DNA from: JAADFF01 sp013153035
GTDB taxonomy: Bacteria; Coprothermobacterota; Coprothermobacteria; Coprothermobacterales; JAADFF01
Length of the DNA stretch: 64,000 nt
Assembly (NCBI GenBank): GCA_026184435.1
Contig: CP046447.1
Reading direction: 5' to 3' (one strand)
Each line of letters begins with the position of its first letter. Position 1 is the stretch's first letter. Made by a program: the position numbers and the translations under genes. Below, piece after piece: positions 52,352 through 61,236 of this stretch. The notes below the pieces were generated by a model, which saw nothing but the letters and a program-made list of their open reading frames with translations, ran no database searches and was not told the DNA's origin.

Positions 52352-53191
52352 TCAGCATACATGTTTTTCCAGTAATCTCAAGAACGATGACACAATTAGT
52401 GCCGTTGTCAATGTTCCTACTCCACCGGGTACCGGAGTGTACGCAGCAGCCTTATCTTCAATAGAATAAGCATCAACATCTCCTACAATCTCATCACCTA
52501 TGTAATGAATACCTATATCTACAACATAGGCCCCCTCTTTTATCATGTCACCTTTGAGAAACCGTGGACGCCCAACAGACACAAAGACTATATCTGCCAT
52601 CTTTGTGTATTCTGTAATATCTGGTGTCTTTGAGTGCACTGTAGACACAGTGGCATTCATATGTGTAAGAAGAATTGACAGGGGCATACCCACAGTAGGA
52701 GATCGACCTATAACAACGGCCTTTTTACCGGCAAGGGTGACCCCATAGAACATAGGAATTAATGCCGCAGACCAAGCTGTTGCAGGGATAACATTGTATC
52801 TTTTCAAGACAAGACCTCCTATAGAGGCCTCTTTAAGGCCCTCGATATCTTTCGTATATGGAATCATACCAAGCACCTTTTTATAGTCAAGATGTTTATG
52901 AAGAGGTCTGTGTAGAAACACACCATCGGCCCACTCTATCCACTTGATAACATCTTCATAGACAGTGTCAGCAGGAATATCTGCTGGATAATGAACAAGA
53001 GATACATCAACTCCATGTTTCGTAAAAGACTTTTTTTGCATATGGGCATACCCATGAGATGAGGGATCATCTGTAAGAAGCAATATGGCAAGCCTTGATG
53101 GTCTTCCCATCTTCTCATGGCAAATTTGAAACCTTGTGCCATTAACCTTATTTATAGCCTTGGCAAACTTTCTTGTCTTCCATAACTCCAT
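52352..53191 (-). CDS. FolD-family protein with altered catalytic residues
   Basis: Homologue of methylenetetrahydrofolate dehydrogenase/cyclohydrolase, 279 residues. The NADP-binding domain is intact (AVVIGRSPTVGMPLSILL, VVDIGIHYIGDEIVGDV, YTPVPGGVGTLTTAL). In the folate half, the conserved Tyr is kept (Y48), but the catalytic Lys four positions later is Gln52, the VQLPLP motif is LHRPLH (His94 for Gln), PCTP is PATA, and DVDGF is DIEGL, with only the first Asp kept. Cyclohydrolase activity is doubtful. ATG at 53191 with GGGGAGGGG; an upstream TTG is less likely. Confidence 0.85.
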   Translation of the reverse strand: MELWKTRKFAKAINKVNGTRFQICHEKMGRPSRLAILLLTDDPSSHGYAHMQKKSFTKHGVDVSLVHYPADIPADTVYEDVIKWIEWADGVFLHRPLHKHLDYKKVLGMIPYTKDIEGLKEASIGGLVLKRYNVIPATAWSAALIPMFYGVTLAGKKAVVIGRSPTVGMPLSILLTHMNATVSTVHSKTPDITEYTKMADIVFVSVGRPRFLKGDMIKEGAYVVDIGIHYIGDEIVGDVDAYSIEDKAAAYTPVPGGVGTLTTALIVSSFLRLLEKHVC

Positions 53192-53220
53192 GGCAGTCCC
53201 CTCCCCTCCCAATTAGAGGC

Positions 53221-54195
53221 CTATCTACCATATCCAAATGGAATAACAGACATACTCCTCCATATGGTGTACGGTAAAAATGCACGATAAAAACCATGTA
53301 TAAACTCGGGATCATATAACGAGATAGCCTTCTTTAAGTCCATATCTATCTGGTGCTTTAACTCATCAACACTGTCAAATTTTCTTTCTTCTCTAATAAA
53401 ATGCTGAAACACAAATAGTGCCTTCTCAGGATGCAGTTCCCCCATCACCTCATCAAGGACATGGACTTCCAGTCTAGGCTCTTTTCTACCAAATGTGGGC
53501 GCCTCTCCCCAGTTGGCAACAGCCCAGACAACTTTTCCATCATCTGTGGCAAGTAATCCACTATATACCCCATAAGGAGGCATAATCTTATCAGATGGCA
53601 CCTGTATGTTTATTGTGGGAAAACCCATCTTCGTGCCTATACCCCTCTCCCTAATTACAGGACCAGAGGCAAAGTAAGGATAACCAAGCATTATGCGTGC
53701 CTCTTCCAATTTGCCCTCTTCTATACTCTGGCGAATATTACTACTGGATATAATAATATCTCCCTCCATCTCAGGCTCCATAACAATGATTTTCTTGTCA
53801 TGGAGTTTACCCCATTCCTTCAACATTTCAATATCTCCCTGCCTATCTCTTCCAAAACGGAAATTAAAGCCTACCACAATAATATCTACATAAGGTTCAA
53901 GCTTCCTAAGAAACTCTTCTGCCTCCATATTTCTAATACGCTCATCTTTGAAGTTCAGTACAAATATATTGTCAAAGCCCATGCCAGAGAAACCTGCTAC
54001 TTTTTCCCAAAGCACAGTAATATGACCTACTCCCTCTTTAACAGCCTTGGGAACGGGATAAAAAGTTAGTACACTATCTACCCCAAATTTTCTCGCCAAA
54101 CCTAACAGCGCCACATGGCCCCTGTGCAGTCCATCAAAGCTACCTATTACAACACCTTTAACCTTATATGTCGGCAGAGAGTATCTTATAACCAT
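53221..54195 (-). CDS. ribF: Bifunctional riboflavin kinase / FMN adenylyltransferase
   Basis: Makes FMN and FAD. The N-terminal nucleotidyltransferase domain has GSFDGLHRGHVALL, VLTFYPVPKAV and VGFNFRFGRDRQGD; the C-terminal kinase domain has ERGIGTKMGFPTINI, PPYGVYSGLL and the EVHVLDE-like acidic strand. 324 residues. Overlaps truB by 10 bases, as in the infB-rbfA-truB-ribF order of many bacteria. FAD supports ThyX. Confidence 0.96.
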   Translation of the reverse strand: MVIRYSLPTYKVKGVVIGSFDGLHRGHVALLGLARKFGVDSVLTFYPVPKAVKEGVGHITVLWEKVAGFSGMGFDNIFVLNFKDERIRNMEAEEFLRKLEPYVDIIVVGFNFRFGRDRQGDIEMLKEWGKLHDKKIIVMEPEMEGDIIISSSNIRQSIEEGKLEEARIMLGYPYFASGPVIRERGIGTKMGFPTINIQVPSDKIMPPYGVYSGLLATDDGKVVWAVANWGEAPTFGRKEPRLEVHVLDEVMGELHPEKALFVFQHFIREERKFDSVDELKHQIDMDLKKAISLYDPEFIHGFYRAFLPYTIWRSMSVIPFGYGR

Positions 54196-55094
54196 AGTTT
54201 TACCTTTAACACCCCTTCCTTCATTTCTGCAAGCCCAACAAACATACCGGCAGTATTTTTCACTCTAAATATGGCATCCACGCTTCCCTCATCACCAAGG
54301 GGAAGCCCCCTACCAGAGCGGAGCATATTGATATCGGTATCAGAAAGCACAATCTCAGGATATGTTCTGAGTCCGTATTCAATAGGCACAATATAATCAA
54401 GAGGATGGTCTGTCTGCCACAGCATATTCATCGTCACAGCACTATCAAGCTTAAACGGACCTGTAATCGTACGCACAAGTCCGTGCATATAACCACCAGT
54501 ACCAAGTATTTTCCCCAAATCCCTGGCAATAGCCCTAATATATGTACCCTTAGAGCAACGGATACGCACAAACAGATGACCTAATCCATCCTTAATCTTG
54601 TAATCAATAATCTGCATCTCGTATATAAACACTTTGCGGGGCGGTATTTCTACCTCCCCCTCACCTTTGCCATCATCGTAAAAATACTCATGGGCCCTTC
54701 TACCCTTTACCCTAACGGCAGATACCAGTGGCGGCACCTGCATGATTTCTCCCATAAAATGCTCGCTAAGGGCATCAACAACAGTGTTTCTGTCAGGGAT
54801 AGGTCCTTCGTGGACATATGTAACTTCACCTTCTATATCATGGGTCTTTGTGGATTTACCAAGCACAATATGAGAAACATATTCTTTATCCCACGATGTA
54901 AAAAAGGAGGTAAACTTACATGCTTTACCTACACACAGCGGAAACATTCCAGCCGCCATCCTGTCAAGGGTACCAGTATGGCCCATCTTTATTTTCTTAC
55001 CATAGACTTTTTTCAGCCTGTGTTTGATTCTATCCACAACCTCCATAGAACGCATGCCAACAGGTTTTATCACAGGAAGTATGCCATCTGTCAT
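54186..55094 (-). CDS. truB: tRNA pseudouridine(55) synthase TruB
   Basis: Isomerises U55 in the T-loop. The catalytic Asp is in GHTGTLDRMAAGMFPLC; PRKVFIYEMQI and CSKGTYIRAIARDLG also match. The C-terminal PUA-like domain begins after residue 235. 302 residues, overlapping the upstream degenerate DHH gene by 4 bases and ribF by 10. Confidence 0.97.
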   Translation of the reverse strand: MTDGILPVIKPVGMRSMEVVDRIKHRLKKVYGKKIKMGHTGTLDRMAAGMFPLCVGKACKFTSFFTSWDKEYVSHIVLGKSTKTHDIEGEVTYVHEGPIPDRNTVVDALSEHFMGEIMQVPPLVSAVRVKGRRAHEYFYDDGKGEGEVEIPPRKVFIYEMQIIDYKIKDGLGHLFVRIRCSKGTYIRAIARDLGKILGTGGYMHGLVRTITGPFKLDSAVTMNMLWQTDHPLDYIVPIEYGLRTYPEIVLSDTDINMLRSGRGLPLGDEGSVDAIFRVKNTAGMFVGLAEMKEGVLKVKLWL

Positions 55095-55795
55095 ATGCTA
55101 TCCACCATCCCGCGAGAACCATCGGCATCAAAGTACTCATAACCCTGCTCTCTCTTCACATATACTCTGCCCTTCCCTGTGTAACGTGCCAGATAGGAAG
55201 CAACTTTAAACCATTCGGGCGGTATAAGGGTATCGTCTTTTTCGTAAACAGATACAACAATATCATCCTTCAGCTGGGCATTTTGCATAACTTCACCCCA
55301 GACATGAAACACATCAGGAGAGGAAATAACATATATGAGGTCCACATACTTGTAGTGTGGAAATCCTTTCTCCAGCAGCCTCTGAAACCACTGAAGCACT
55401 TCATCAGAAACATCATCCATTGCAAAGCCTCTGGTACCTGCATATAGTGAGACAAACAGTGCTGCAAGCACATCATCAGGCTCATCAAGTCCATCTATAA
55501 GTAGCTCTGCAGGGGTATATTTATAAGAAAACTCTTTTCCATTGAGTACAACTTTGTTCTTTTCTATGCTAACAGTAGCACCTTTTCCATCGCCAGCTAG
55601 TGGCATAGGGAAAACCCTGTTTGCCGCCGGTGGTAAATGTCCGGGCCAACTTACACATACAGTATTACCACTTTCTTCTAAAAGCTTATAGAGTGCATAA
55701 ACGGCACTATAGATAACAATATCTCCCTCAAATCGGGGAGATACCCTTATACATACATCACCTTTGATATCCTTCAGATACTCCCTAAATGTCAT
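55091..55795 (-). CDS. Degenerate DHH-family paralogue (inferred)
   Basis: A 234-residue protein without a named family. Its first 60 residues (IVIYSAVYALYKLLEESG then PPAANRVFP) and AALFVSLYAGTRGFAMDDVS align by eye with the NrnA/DHH fold, for example the HxxPDGDAIGSA and TDTGxFR blocks of the gene next door. All metal-binding residues are lost: SPRFEGDIVIYS replaces the PDGD loop and no DHH triad is seen. The DHHA1 RNA-binding domain and GGGHxxAAG are absent. Overlaps nrnA by 11 bases and truB by 4. Confidence 0.65.
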   Translation of the reverse strand: MTFREYLKDIKGDVCIRVSPRFEGDIVIYSAVYALYKLLEESGNTVCVSWPGHLPPAANRVFPMPLAGDGKGATVSIEKNKVVLNGKEFSYKYTPAELLIDGLDEPDDVLAALFVSLYAGTRGFAMDDVSDEVLQWFQRLLEKGFPHYKYVDLIYVISSPDVFHVWGEVMQNAQLKDDIVVSVYEKDDTLIPPEWFKVASYLARYTGKGRVYVKREQGYEYFDADGSRGMVDSI

Positions 55796-56786
55796 GCTTC
55801 ATCAACTCCTGTGTTAGGCGTTTCTTTACCCTCTCAAGCACAATCTCTATAGGCTCTCCCTCTACACGGGCACCGGCTGCACGGGGATGTCCACCACCGC
55901 CAAACTCTTTGGCAAGAATATGAACTTCTACAGGTGCACTACTTCTGAAACTGATACGCACCTCATTTTTATCGTCATCATATGCCTCAGACAACAATGC
56001 CACTCCATAAACCCCATCGGGGCTTCTCAGGGCAGACACAAGGCCGGCAATATCTTCCTCAAAGGTACCTGTCTTCTTCATATCGTCTCTCTTGATATAG
56101 GAGACAACTCCTCTACCCTCTGCTATAGACTCTGCACGGGAAAATCCTATACCCCACAGGTGAATCTTGCCAAATCTACTCCACCTGTCAAGATTTTCTC
56201 GCACGGTAGATATAGAAGCACCATAACTTCTCAGCTTTCTGACAACCTCTACAGTACGAGGCTTTACGCTCTCGTATGCCATAAAACCGCTATCTGTCAT
56301 AATGCCATTAAGCAGAGCTTGGGCAATGTCCTTGTCAATAATGTCTTCAAAGAAGAAATAGATAATCTCTGCAGCAGCCGCAGCATCTGTGTCAACAATA
56401 TTGATATCGCCAAAGCGCTCATTGGAAACATGGTGGTCTATAACAAGTACTGGTGCATTTGGAGAAGCTTCCTTAACCTGAAACCATATATCTCCCATGC
56501 GATTTTCACCTGTTAGGTCAATTGTGAGAAGAATATCATAGCGTTTTTTTACAGGCTCATGCTTGATATCATCACTGTGGGGAAGATACTTATATACATC
56601 TGGCACTGGGTCATTTAGGTAAACTTCCACATCTTTTCCCAGTTTTTTCAGCTTCATATATGCTCCTAGTATAGAACCTACACAATCACCATCGGGGGCA
56701 AGGTGGCCAAATATAGCTATAGAGTTTGCCCCCTGTATTTTTTCTTCTATTTTCTTAAGTTCATTCTTCAGTGTCTGCGTGTCCAT
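55785..56786 (-). CDS. nrnA: NrnA-type DHH phosphoesterase (nanoRNase/pAp phosphatase family)
   Basis: Degrades short RNAs and may hydrolyse pAp or c-di-NMP products. 333 residues: FGHLAPDGDCVGS (metal site 1), LTIDLTGENRMG, LVIDHHVSNERFGD (DHH), GIMTDSGFMAYES and C-terminal DHHA1 with EFGGGGHPRAAGARV. Its place between rbfA and truB is standard in Firmicutes. Exact substrate is not given by sequence. Confidence 0.93.
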   Translation of the reverse strand: MDTQTLKNELKKIEEKIQGANSIAIFGHLAPDGDCVGSILGAYMKLKKLGKDVEVYLNDPVPDVYKYLPHSDDIKHEPVKKRYDILLTIDLTGENRMGDIWFQVKEASPNAPVLVIDHHVSNERFGDINIVDTDAAAAAEIIYFFFEDIIDKDIAQALLNGIMTDSGFMAYESVKPRTVEVVRKLRSYGASISTVRENLDRWSRFGKIHLWGIGFSRAESIAEGRGVVSYIKRDDMKKTGTFEEDIAGLVSALRSPDGVYGVALLSEAYDDDKNEVRISFRSSAPVEVHILAKEFGGGGHPRAAGARVEGEPIEIVLERVKKRLTQELMKHDI

Positions 56787-57138
56787 CCTCTGCCTCCTCC
56801 TCAGAAGAAGAAATCTTCTTCAGAAGCTCAATAACTTTAAAGCCCCTATCAAGAGAATCGTTGTATATAAACATAAAGCGGGGGGTAATACGAAATCTAT
56901 GTTTGCGGGAAATTTCTCCCTGCAGCTTTCTACCCAATCTCTCCAGTTTTTCCTGTATTTTAGCCTGATCGGCATCACCAATAATACTGTAATAGATACG
57001 GGCATATTTCATATCATTGGTCACTTCGACATCAAAGATGTTTACCATCTTAAGGCTCTCGTCACTACCTGTAACAAGAGCTGAAGCCACTTCATTTTTT
57101 ATAATCTCCTGCATTCTATCCAGTCTTCTGGGCTTCAT
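56761..57138 (-). CDS. rbfA: 30S ribosome-binding factor RbfA
   Basis: KH-like cold-shock factor that matures the 16S 5-prime end. 125 residues with RRLDRMQEIIKNEVASAL, VNIFDVEVTNDMKYARIYYS and RITPRFMFIYNDSLDRG. ATG at 57138 with GAGGAT and GAGGGTG upstream is preferred over the longer frame starting 57174. Acidic tail (SSEEEAEDGHADTEE) overlaps the nrnA start. Confidence 0.94.
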   Translation of the reverse strand: MKPRRLDRMQEIIKNEVASALVTGSDESLKMVNIFDVEVTNDMKYARIYYSIIGDADQAKIQEKLERLGRKLQGEISRKHRFRITPRFMFIYNDSLDRGFKVIELLKKISSSEEEAEDGHADTEE

Positions 57139-57142
57139 ATCC

Positions 57143-57430
57143 TCACCCTCTTTCTCTCCATATGAATACTTCATCTTCTATGATGTCGCCACCACCGGCG
57201 TTATACCACTCTACTTCAAGCTTTGACAATATACTCTCCAGTAGAGCCTTGTCTGTTCCGACAATGGCAACGGTAATACCTGCCCTGTCAAGGGCATCTT
57301 GGTGGGTTGTCTCCGCGACAACCACCGGATACTTCTTCATAGCCCTATCTTTAAATGAGCGTATAACCATACGCTTTTCTTTTAGAGACATGGCCTCAAC
57401 AGACAGCAGACCATACCATATAAGAACCAT
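57143..57430 (-). CDS. YlxP-like protein (DUF503)
   Basis: 95 residues of the DUF503 family, typically encoded between infB and rbfA as YlxP in Bacillus. The SLKEKRMVIRSFKDR block is diagnostic, followed by VVVAETTHQDALDRAGITVAIV. Function is not established; a role in ribosome assembly is suggested only by position. Lies 1 base after infB. Confidence 0.9.
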   Translation of the reverse strand: MVLIWYGLLSVEAMSLKEKRMVIRSFKDRAMKKYPVVVAETTHQDALDRAGITVAIVGTDKALLESILSKLEVEWYNAGGGDIIEDEVFIWRERG

Positions 57431-57431
57431 A

Positions 57432-59495
57432 TTATTCCTCCTTCACCATCTCTATAACATAGGCCTCAAAGATATCTCCTTCTTTAATATCGTTGAACTT
57501 TTCAAGGCCCATACCGCATTCATAGCCTGCGGCAACCTCTCTGACATCTTCTTTGAATCTCTTAAGAGAGAGTACTTTGGTATCGGCAACAATAACACCA
57601 TCTCTGATAACCCTAATACGGGCATTACGGGTCATCTTACCATCGGTAACATACAGGCCGGCAACAGTACCAACCTTAGGTACCTTAAATGTCTTACGCA
57701 CCTCAGCATGGCCAATAACCTTCTCCACTTCTTTGGGCTGTAGCATGCCTTTAAGCATTGCTTCCATCTCTTCCAGTAGCTGATAGATAATACGATAGGT
57801 CTTAATAATAATACCTTTGCTCTGGGCCAGCTTCTGAACCTTGCTCGGTGGCCTAACATTGAACCCAAGAATAATGGCCTTTGAAGCCTCGGCAAGCATA
57901 ACATCGTTTTCAGTAATCGCACCAATACCAGTATGGATAATATTGATATCTATATTTTCTGGCTTTTTCATCTTAAACAGGGCACCCTTAATAGCCTCAA
58001 GGGAACCATCGGTATCAGCTCTGAGAATAATATTAAGAACCTGCTTGTCACCTTGATTGACATAAAAGTCTTCAAGAGAAAGCACTTTTTGTCTCTCTTT
58101 CTGCTCCTTCTCTTTCCTCTTTTCAAGTTCCTTTTCTGCAAGCTCTCTTGCCAATCTCTCACTCTCAACAACCTTCAGTTTGGCACCGGCAGGTGGAACA
58201 TCGGACAGTCCCATAATCTCACCGGGAAGCCCCGGTGTAACTTCTTTAATCTGTCTGCGTTTATCATCAAAGATAGCCCTCACTTTACCATAAACTGTCT
58301 CGATAACAACAGCATCACCTTTGTGGAGTGTGCCATCTTTAACAATAACAGTGGCAACAGGACCTCTTCCCTTATCAAGCTTAGACTCAATGATAAAACC
58401 TCTTGCCGGTGCATCATAGTTGGCAAGGAGTTTGTCTTCAAGCTCGATATCTGCAACAAGGAGAATGGTCTCCAAAAGGTCTTCAATACCTATCTTCTTC
58501 AGAGCGGAGACATTAACATATGGAGTTGTACCTCCCCACTCTTCAGGAAGTAGATCATACTGAGACAACTGCTGCTTGACAACATCGGGATTGGCACCGG
58601 GCACATCTATCTTGTTGACGGCAACAATAATAGGCACACCAGCAGCCTTGGCGTGGTTAACGGCCTCTATCGTCTGAGGCTTAACACCTTCTGTTGCAGC
58701 AACAACAAGAACAACGATATCTGTAACCTGTGCACCACGGGCACGCATAGCCGTAAATGCTTCGTGACCCGGTGTATCGATAAATGTAATCTTCCTTCCA
58801 TTTATCTCAACAACAGAAGCACCAATACTCTGTGTAATACCACCGGCTTCACGGGCTGCAACCGATGTACCACGAATGGCATCAAGAAGTGTTGTCTTAC
58901 CATGGTCAACATGGCCCATAACAGTAACAACCGGTGGTCTGGGCTTCAGCTTAGCCCTATCAACAACTTGTATCTCTTCCTCTTCTTCCTCCTCTGCCTC
59001 CTCTTTCCACTCATAAAGGAAAGAATATTCCTCAGAAAGCACCTCAAGGACCTCATCGTTTACCTCAGATGTGGGCTTCACCATCATGCCCTTCATAAAC
59101 AGCACCTTGACAAGATCTGTGGCAGAAACACCTAACATATCTGCCACATCACTGAGTGTTGCCCCTTTTTCTATCTCCAATATCTTGATATCTTCCTCCA
59201 TACTCTCTTCTTCCTCTATCTCTTCTGTAGCTTCAGACTCTGCTTTCTCCTCTTCCTTTTGTTCCTCAACAGAGGTTATCTCCTTTGTATTTTCTTCGAT
59301 TTTTTCTTCATCGGAAACAACTTCTACAACTTCTTCCTCTTCACTATAAATTTCCCTTATAGCCTCTGCCGTTTCATCATCAAGTGTAGACATATGACTC
59401 TTAACCTCAACTCCTAACTCATCAAGCTTATGCATCAGTTCTTTGCTACTAACTCCTAGCTCTTTTGCAAGCTTATAAACACGAATCTTACTCAT
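57432..59495 (-). CDS. infB: Translation initiation factor IF-2
   Basis: GTPase that positions initiator tRNA. 687 residues: N-terminal IF2_N helical domains (VYKLAKELGVSSKELMHKL and TLSDVADMLGVSATDLVKVL), separated by a Glu-rich linker, then the G domain with VMGHVDHGKTTLLDAIR, FIDTPGHEAFTAMRARG and VAVNKIDVPGANP, and the two beta-barrel domains with GMLQPKEVEKVIGHAEVR. Overlaps nusA by 8 bases. The ylxR and L7Ae-like ylxQ genes usually found between nusA and infB are absent. Confidence 0.98.
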   Translation of the reverse strand: MSKIRVYKLAKELGVSSKELMHKLDELGVEVKSHMSTLDDETAEAIREIYSEEEEVVEVVSDEEKIEENTKEITSVEEQKEEEKAESEATEEIEEEESMEEDIKILEIEKGATLSDVADMLGVSATDLVKVLFMKGMMVKPTSEVNDEVLEVLSEEYSFLYEWKEEAEEEEEEEIQVVDRAKLKPRPPVVTVMGHVDHGKTTLLDAIRGTSVAAREAGGITQSIGASVVEINGRKITFIDTPGHEAFTAMRARGAQVTDIVVLVVAATEGVKPQTIEAVNHAKAAGVPIIVAVNKIDVPGANPDVVKQQLSQYDLLPEEWGGTTPYVNVSALKKIGIEDLLETILLVADIELEDKLLANYDAPARGFIIESKLDKGRGPVATVIVKDGTLHKGDAVVIETVYGKVRAIFDDKRRQIKEVTPGLPGEIMGLSDVPPAGAKLKVVESERLARELAEKELEKRKEKEQKERQKVLSLEDFYVNQGDKQVLNIILRADTDGSLEAIKGALFKMKKPENIDINIIHTGIGAITENDVMLAEASKAIILGFNVRPPSKVQKLAQSKGIIIKTYRIIYQLLEEMEAMLKGMLQPKEVEKVIGHAEVRKTFKVPKVGTVAGLYVTDGKMTRNARIRVIRDGVIVADTKVLSLKRFKEDVREVAAGYECGMGLEKFNDIKEGDIFEAYVIEMVKEE

Positions 59496-60651
59496 TCACA
59501 CCACCCCCTTCTGTTTCCTCAGGGGCTCCCAATTCTACTATGTCTATATGCCAACCTGTCAGCTTTTCTGCCAGCTTGACATTGAGTCCCTCTTCTCCTA
59601 TTGCCTGCTTCACATTACTATGATGCACATACACTTTAGCCAGCTTGTGCTCCGGGTCTACAATCTCCACATTGTCTATCTCTGCTGGGGCAAGAGCATT
59701 CTTAATATACTCTTCCGGCTCTGCAGACCAGCGTATAACATCTATCTTCTCTCCTCTTAGCTCTCGCTGCACATCTTTAATACGTCTACCCCTTGGACCT
59801 ATACACACAGCTACCGGGTCTATACGGCTATCAAGGGAGAGAACAGATACCTTTGTGCGTTTACCAGGCTCTCTGGCAATGTCTTTAACCTCAACAAACC
59901 CCTTACCTATATCAGGCACTTCTCGCTCAAGCAGTAGCTCAACAAGTTTTGGATCGCTACGGGATATGATAAGGTCAAAATTACCCTTACCCTTTCCTAT
60001 ACGCTTAACTTCCCTCAGGTAAAAGTCATACCACTCACCGCGCTTGTATGTATCACCAATAATCTTGCCATCTTTCTTGTATGCCCTTACCTGTTCTTCA
60101 GGTGGAAGCATAGTATCGACACCTTCAATATCAACCCTTACCTTTAGCGTAGGCTGACCTCTATACATCCCCTTCTCTACACCGATAATGCGCCCTCTTA
60201 CCAAAGTGCCCTCAAGAGACTTCAGATATTCATATTTATGCTCTTTCTGTGCGTTGGCAATACGCTGGTTGAATACCTGCTGAACGATGTTAACCTCATC
60301 GCGTGTAAAGTTCTTGGGATCAAACTTCAGTTCTATATGCTGACCAACCTCTGCGTCAAAACCAAGTTTTCTTGCCTCATCAACAGAAATCTGGGTAAGT
60401 GGGTCTTCTACATTTTCCACAACCTGTTTCTTATGAATAATATCAATCTCACCTGTTGTCATGTCGACATGGGCCTTCACCAAATCTTTAAGCCTTTCCC
60501 TATCCTTCTTGTCTATCCTCATGTGCCTAAAATAGGCAATAACCAAGGCATCTTCCAATGCCTCAACAACCTCATTGATAGACAAATTTTTTAGCCTACT
60601 AACATCCTCCATTGCCCTAATAAGCTCTTTTCCTGTTATCATACCCACCAC
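59488..60651 (-). CDS. nusA: Transcription elongation factor NusA
   Basis: Binds RNA polymerase and controls pausing, termination and antitermination. N-terminal domain (about 1-130), S1 domain (LEGTLVRGRIIGVEKGMYRG), then two KH domains (VPDIGKGFVEVKDIAREPGKRTKVS, CIGPRGRRIKDVQRELRGEK, VYVHHSNVKQAIGEEGLN). 387 residues, without C-terminal acidic repeats. Between rimP and infB as usual. Confidence 0.97.
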   Translation of the reverse strand: MVGMITGKELIRAMEDVSRLKNLSINEVVEALEDALVIAYFRHMRIDKKDRERLKDLVKAHVDMTTGEIDIIHKKQVVENVEDPLTQISVDEARKLGFDAEVGQHIELKFDPKNFTRDEVNIVQQVFNQRIANAQKEHKYEYLKSLEGTLVRGRIIGVEKGMYRGQPTLKVRVDIEGVDTMLPPEEQVRAYKKDGKIIGDTYKRGEWYDFYLREVKRIGKGKGNFDLIISRSDPKLVELLLEREVPDIGKGFVEVKDIAREPGKRTKVSVLSLDSRIDPVAVCIGPRGRRIKDVQRELRGEKIDVIRWSAEPEEYIKNALAPAEIDNVEIVDPEHKLAKVYVHHSNVKQAIGEEGLNVKLAEKLTGWHIDIVELGAPEETEGGGVNE

Positions 60652-60657
60652 ACCCTT

Positions 60658-61119
60658 TCATATCTGTGGAATAAGTACTGCCTTTTTAATGGAAGACAAC
60701 GGAATACGATAAAGGCTACCGTCTTTCTCTACAACAAGCTCTTCATCTTGTATGCCCACAAGGGTAGCCTCTGTCGTACGCACTTTACCCTCATCATCGA
60801 TAAATGTGATACGGGCAATTCTTCCTTTAAAAATGTCGTACTCAAAGTCTCTTCTAATCTTTCTATCAAGTCCTGGAGATGTTACCTCCAGAATATACCT
60901 CTGCGGAATAATATCCACAGAATCAAGAAACAGTTCAACCCTTCTGCTAACTTTCTCACAATCCTTCAAGCTAACAGAAGGGTCCTTATGTATAACCACA
61001 GAAAGGATAGAAGACCTACCCTCCCTGCGATGCACCAAATCAACAAACATATAGCCTGCATCCTCTACTATCTGTTTAATCTCCGGTTCTATTTTTTCTA
61101 TTACATCTGCCCAGTTCAT
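60658..61119 (-). CDS. rimP: Ribosome maturation factor RimP
   Basis: Needed for 30S assembly. 153 residues with IVEDAGYMFVDLVHRREGR, KDCEKVSRRVELFLDS and the C-terminal SH3-like region containing YILEVTSPGLDRKIR. First gene of the rimP-nusA-infB-ylxP-rbfA-nrnA run. AGAGGTGATTTGCG precedes the ATG; a hairpin lies in its leader (61148-61168). Confidence 0.96.
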   Translation of the reverse strand: MNWADVIEKIEPEIKQIVEDAGYMFVDLVHRREGRSSILSVVIHKDPSVSLKDCEKVSRRVELFLDSVDIIPQRYILEVTSPGLDRKIRRDFEYDIFKGRIARITFIDDEGKVRTTEATLVGIQDEELVVEKDGSLYRIPLSSIKKAVLIPQI

Positions 61120-61147
61120 CGCAAATCACCTCTTATATAACAAATAA

Positions 61148-61168
61148 AGTGGGACTCAGCATCCCACT
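61148..61168 (-). terminator. Hairpin in rimP leader / second rplL terminator
   Basis: AGTGGGA (61148-61154) and TCCCACT (61162-61168) form a 7-bp stem with a 7-base loop. Read on the minus strand it is followed by TTTATTTGTT, so it can act as a terminator. It also begins at the predicted start of the rimP transcript, where it would form a 5-prime end hairpin. Confidence 0.5.
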
Positions 61169-61174
61169 CATAAT

Positions 61175-61180
61175 ATTATA
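61175..61180 (-). promoter_or_regulatory. Candidate -10 box for rimP operon
   Basis: TATAAT on the minus strand, with TATTTG 16 bases upstream as a weak -35. A start near 61168 is about 49 bases before the rimP ATG. It lies between two hairpins, so transcription of the rimP run would be separated from the ribosomal protein genes. Confidence 0.45.
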
Positions 61181-61187
61181 CAACAAA

Positions 61188-61209
61188 GGGAGGGGCAAAT
61201 ACCCCTCCC
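61188..61209 (-). terminator. Terminator of the rpl operon after rplL
   Basis: A perfect 8-bp stem, GGGAGGGG (61188-61195) and CCCCTCCC (61202-61209), with loop CAAATA. On the minus strand it is followed by TTTGTTGT. It stands 27 bases after the rplL stop, a good candidate rho-independent terminator. Confidence 0.75.
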
Positions 61210-61236
61210 AAATACAATGCAAAAAGATGTTGTAAA

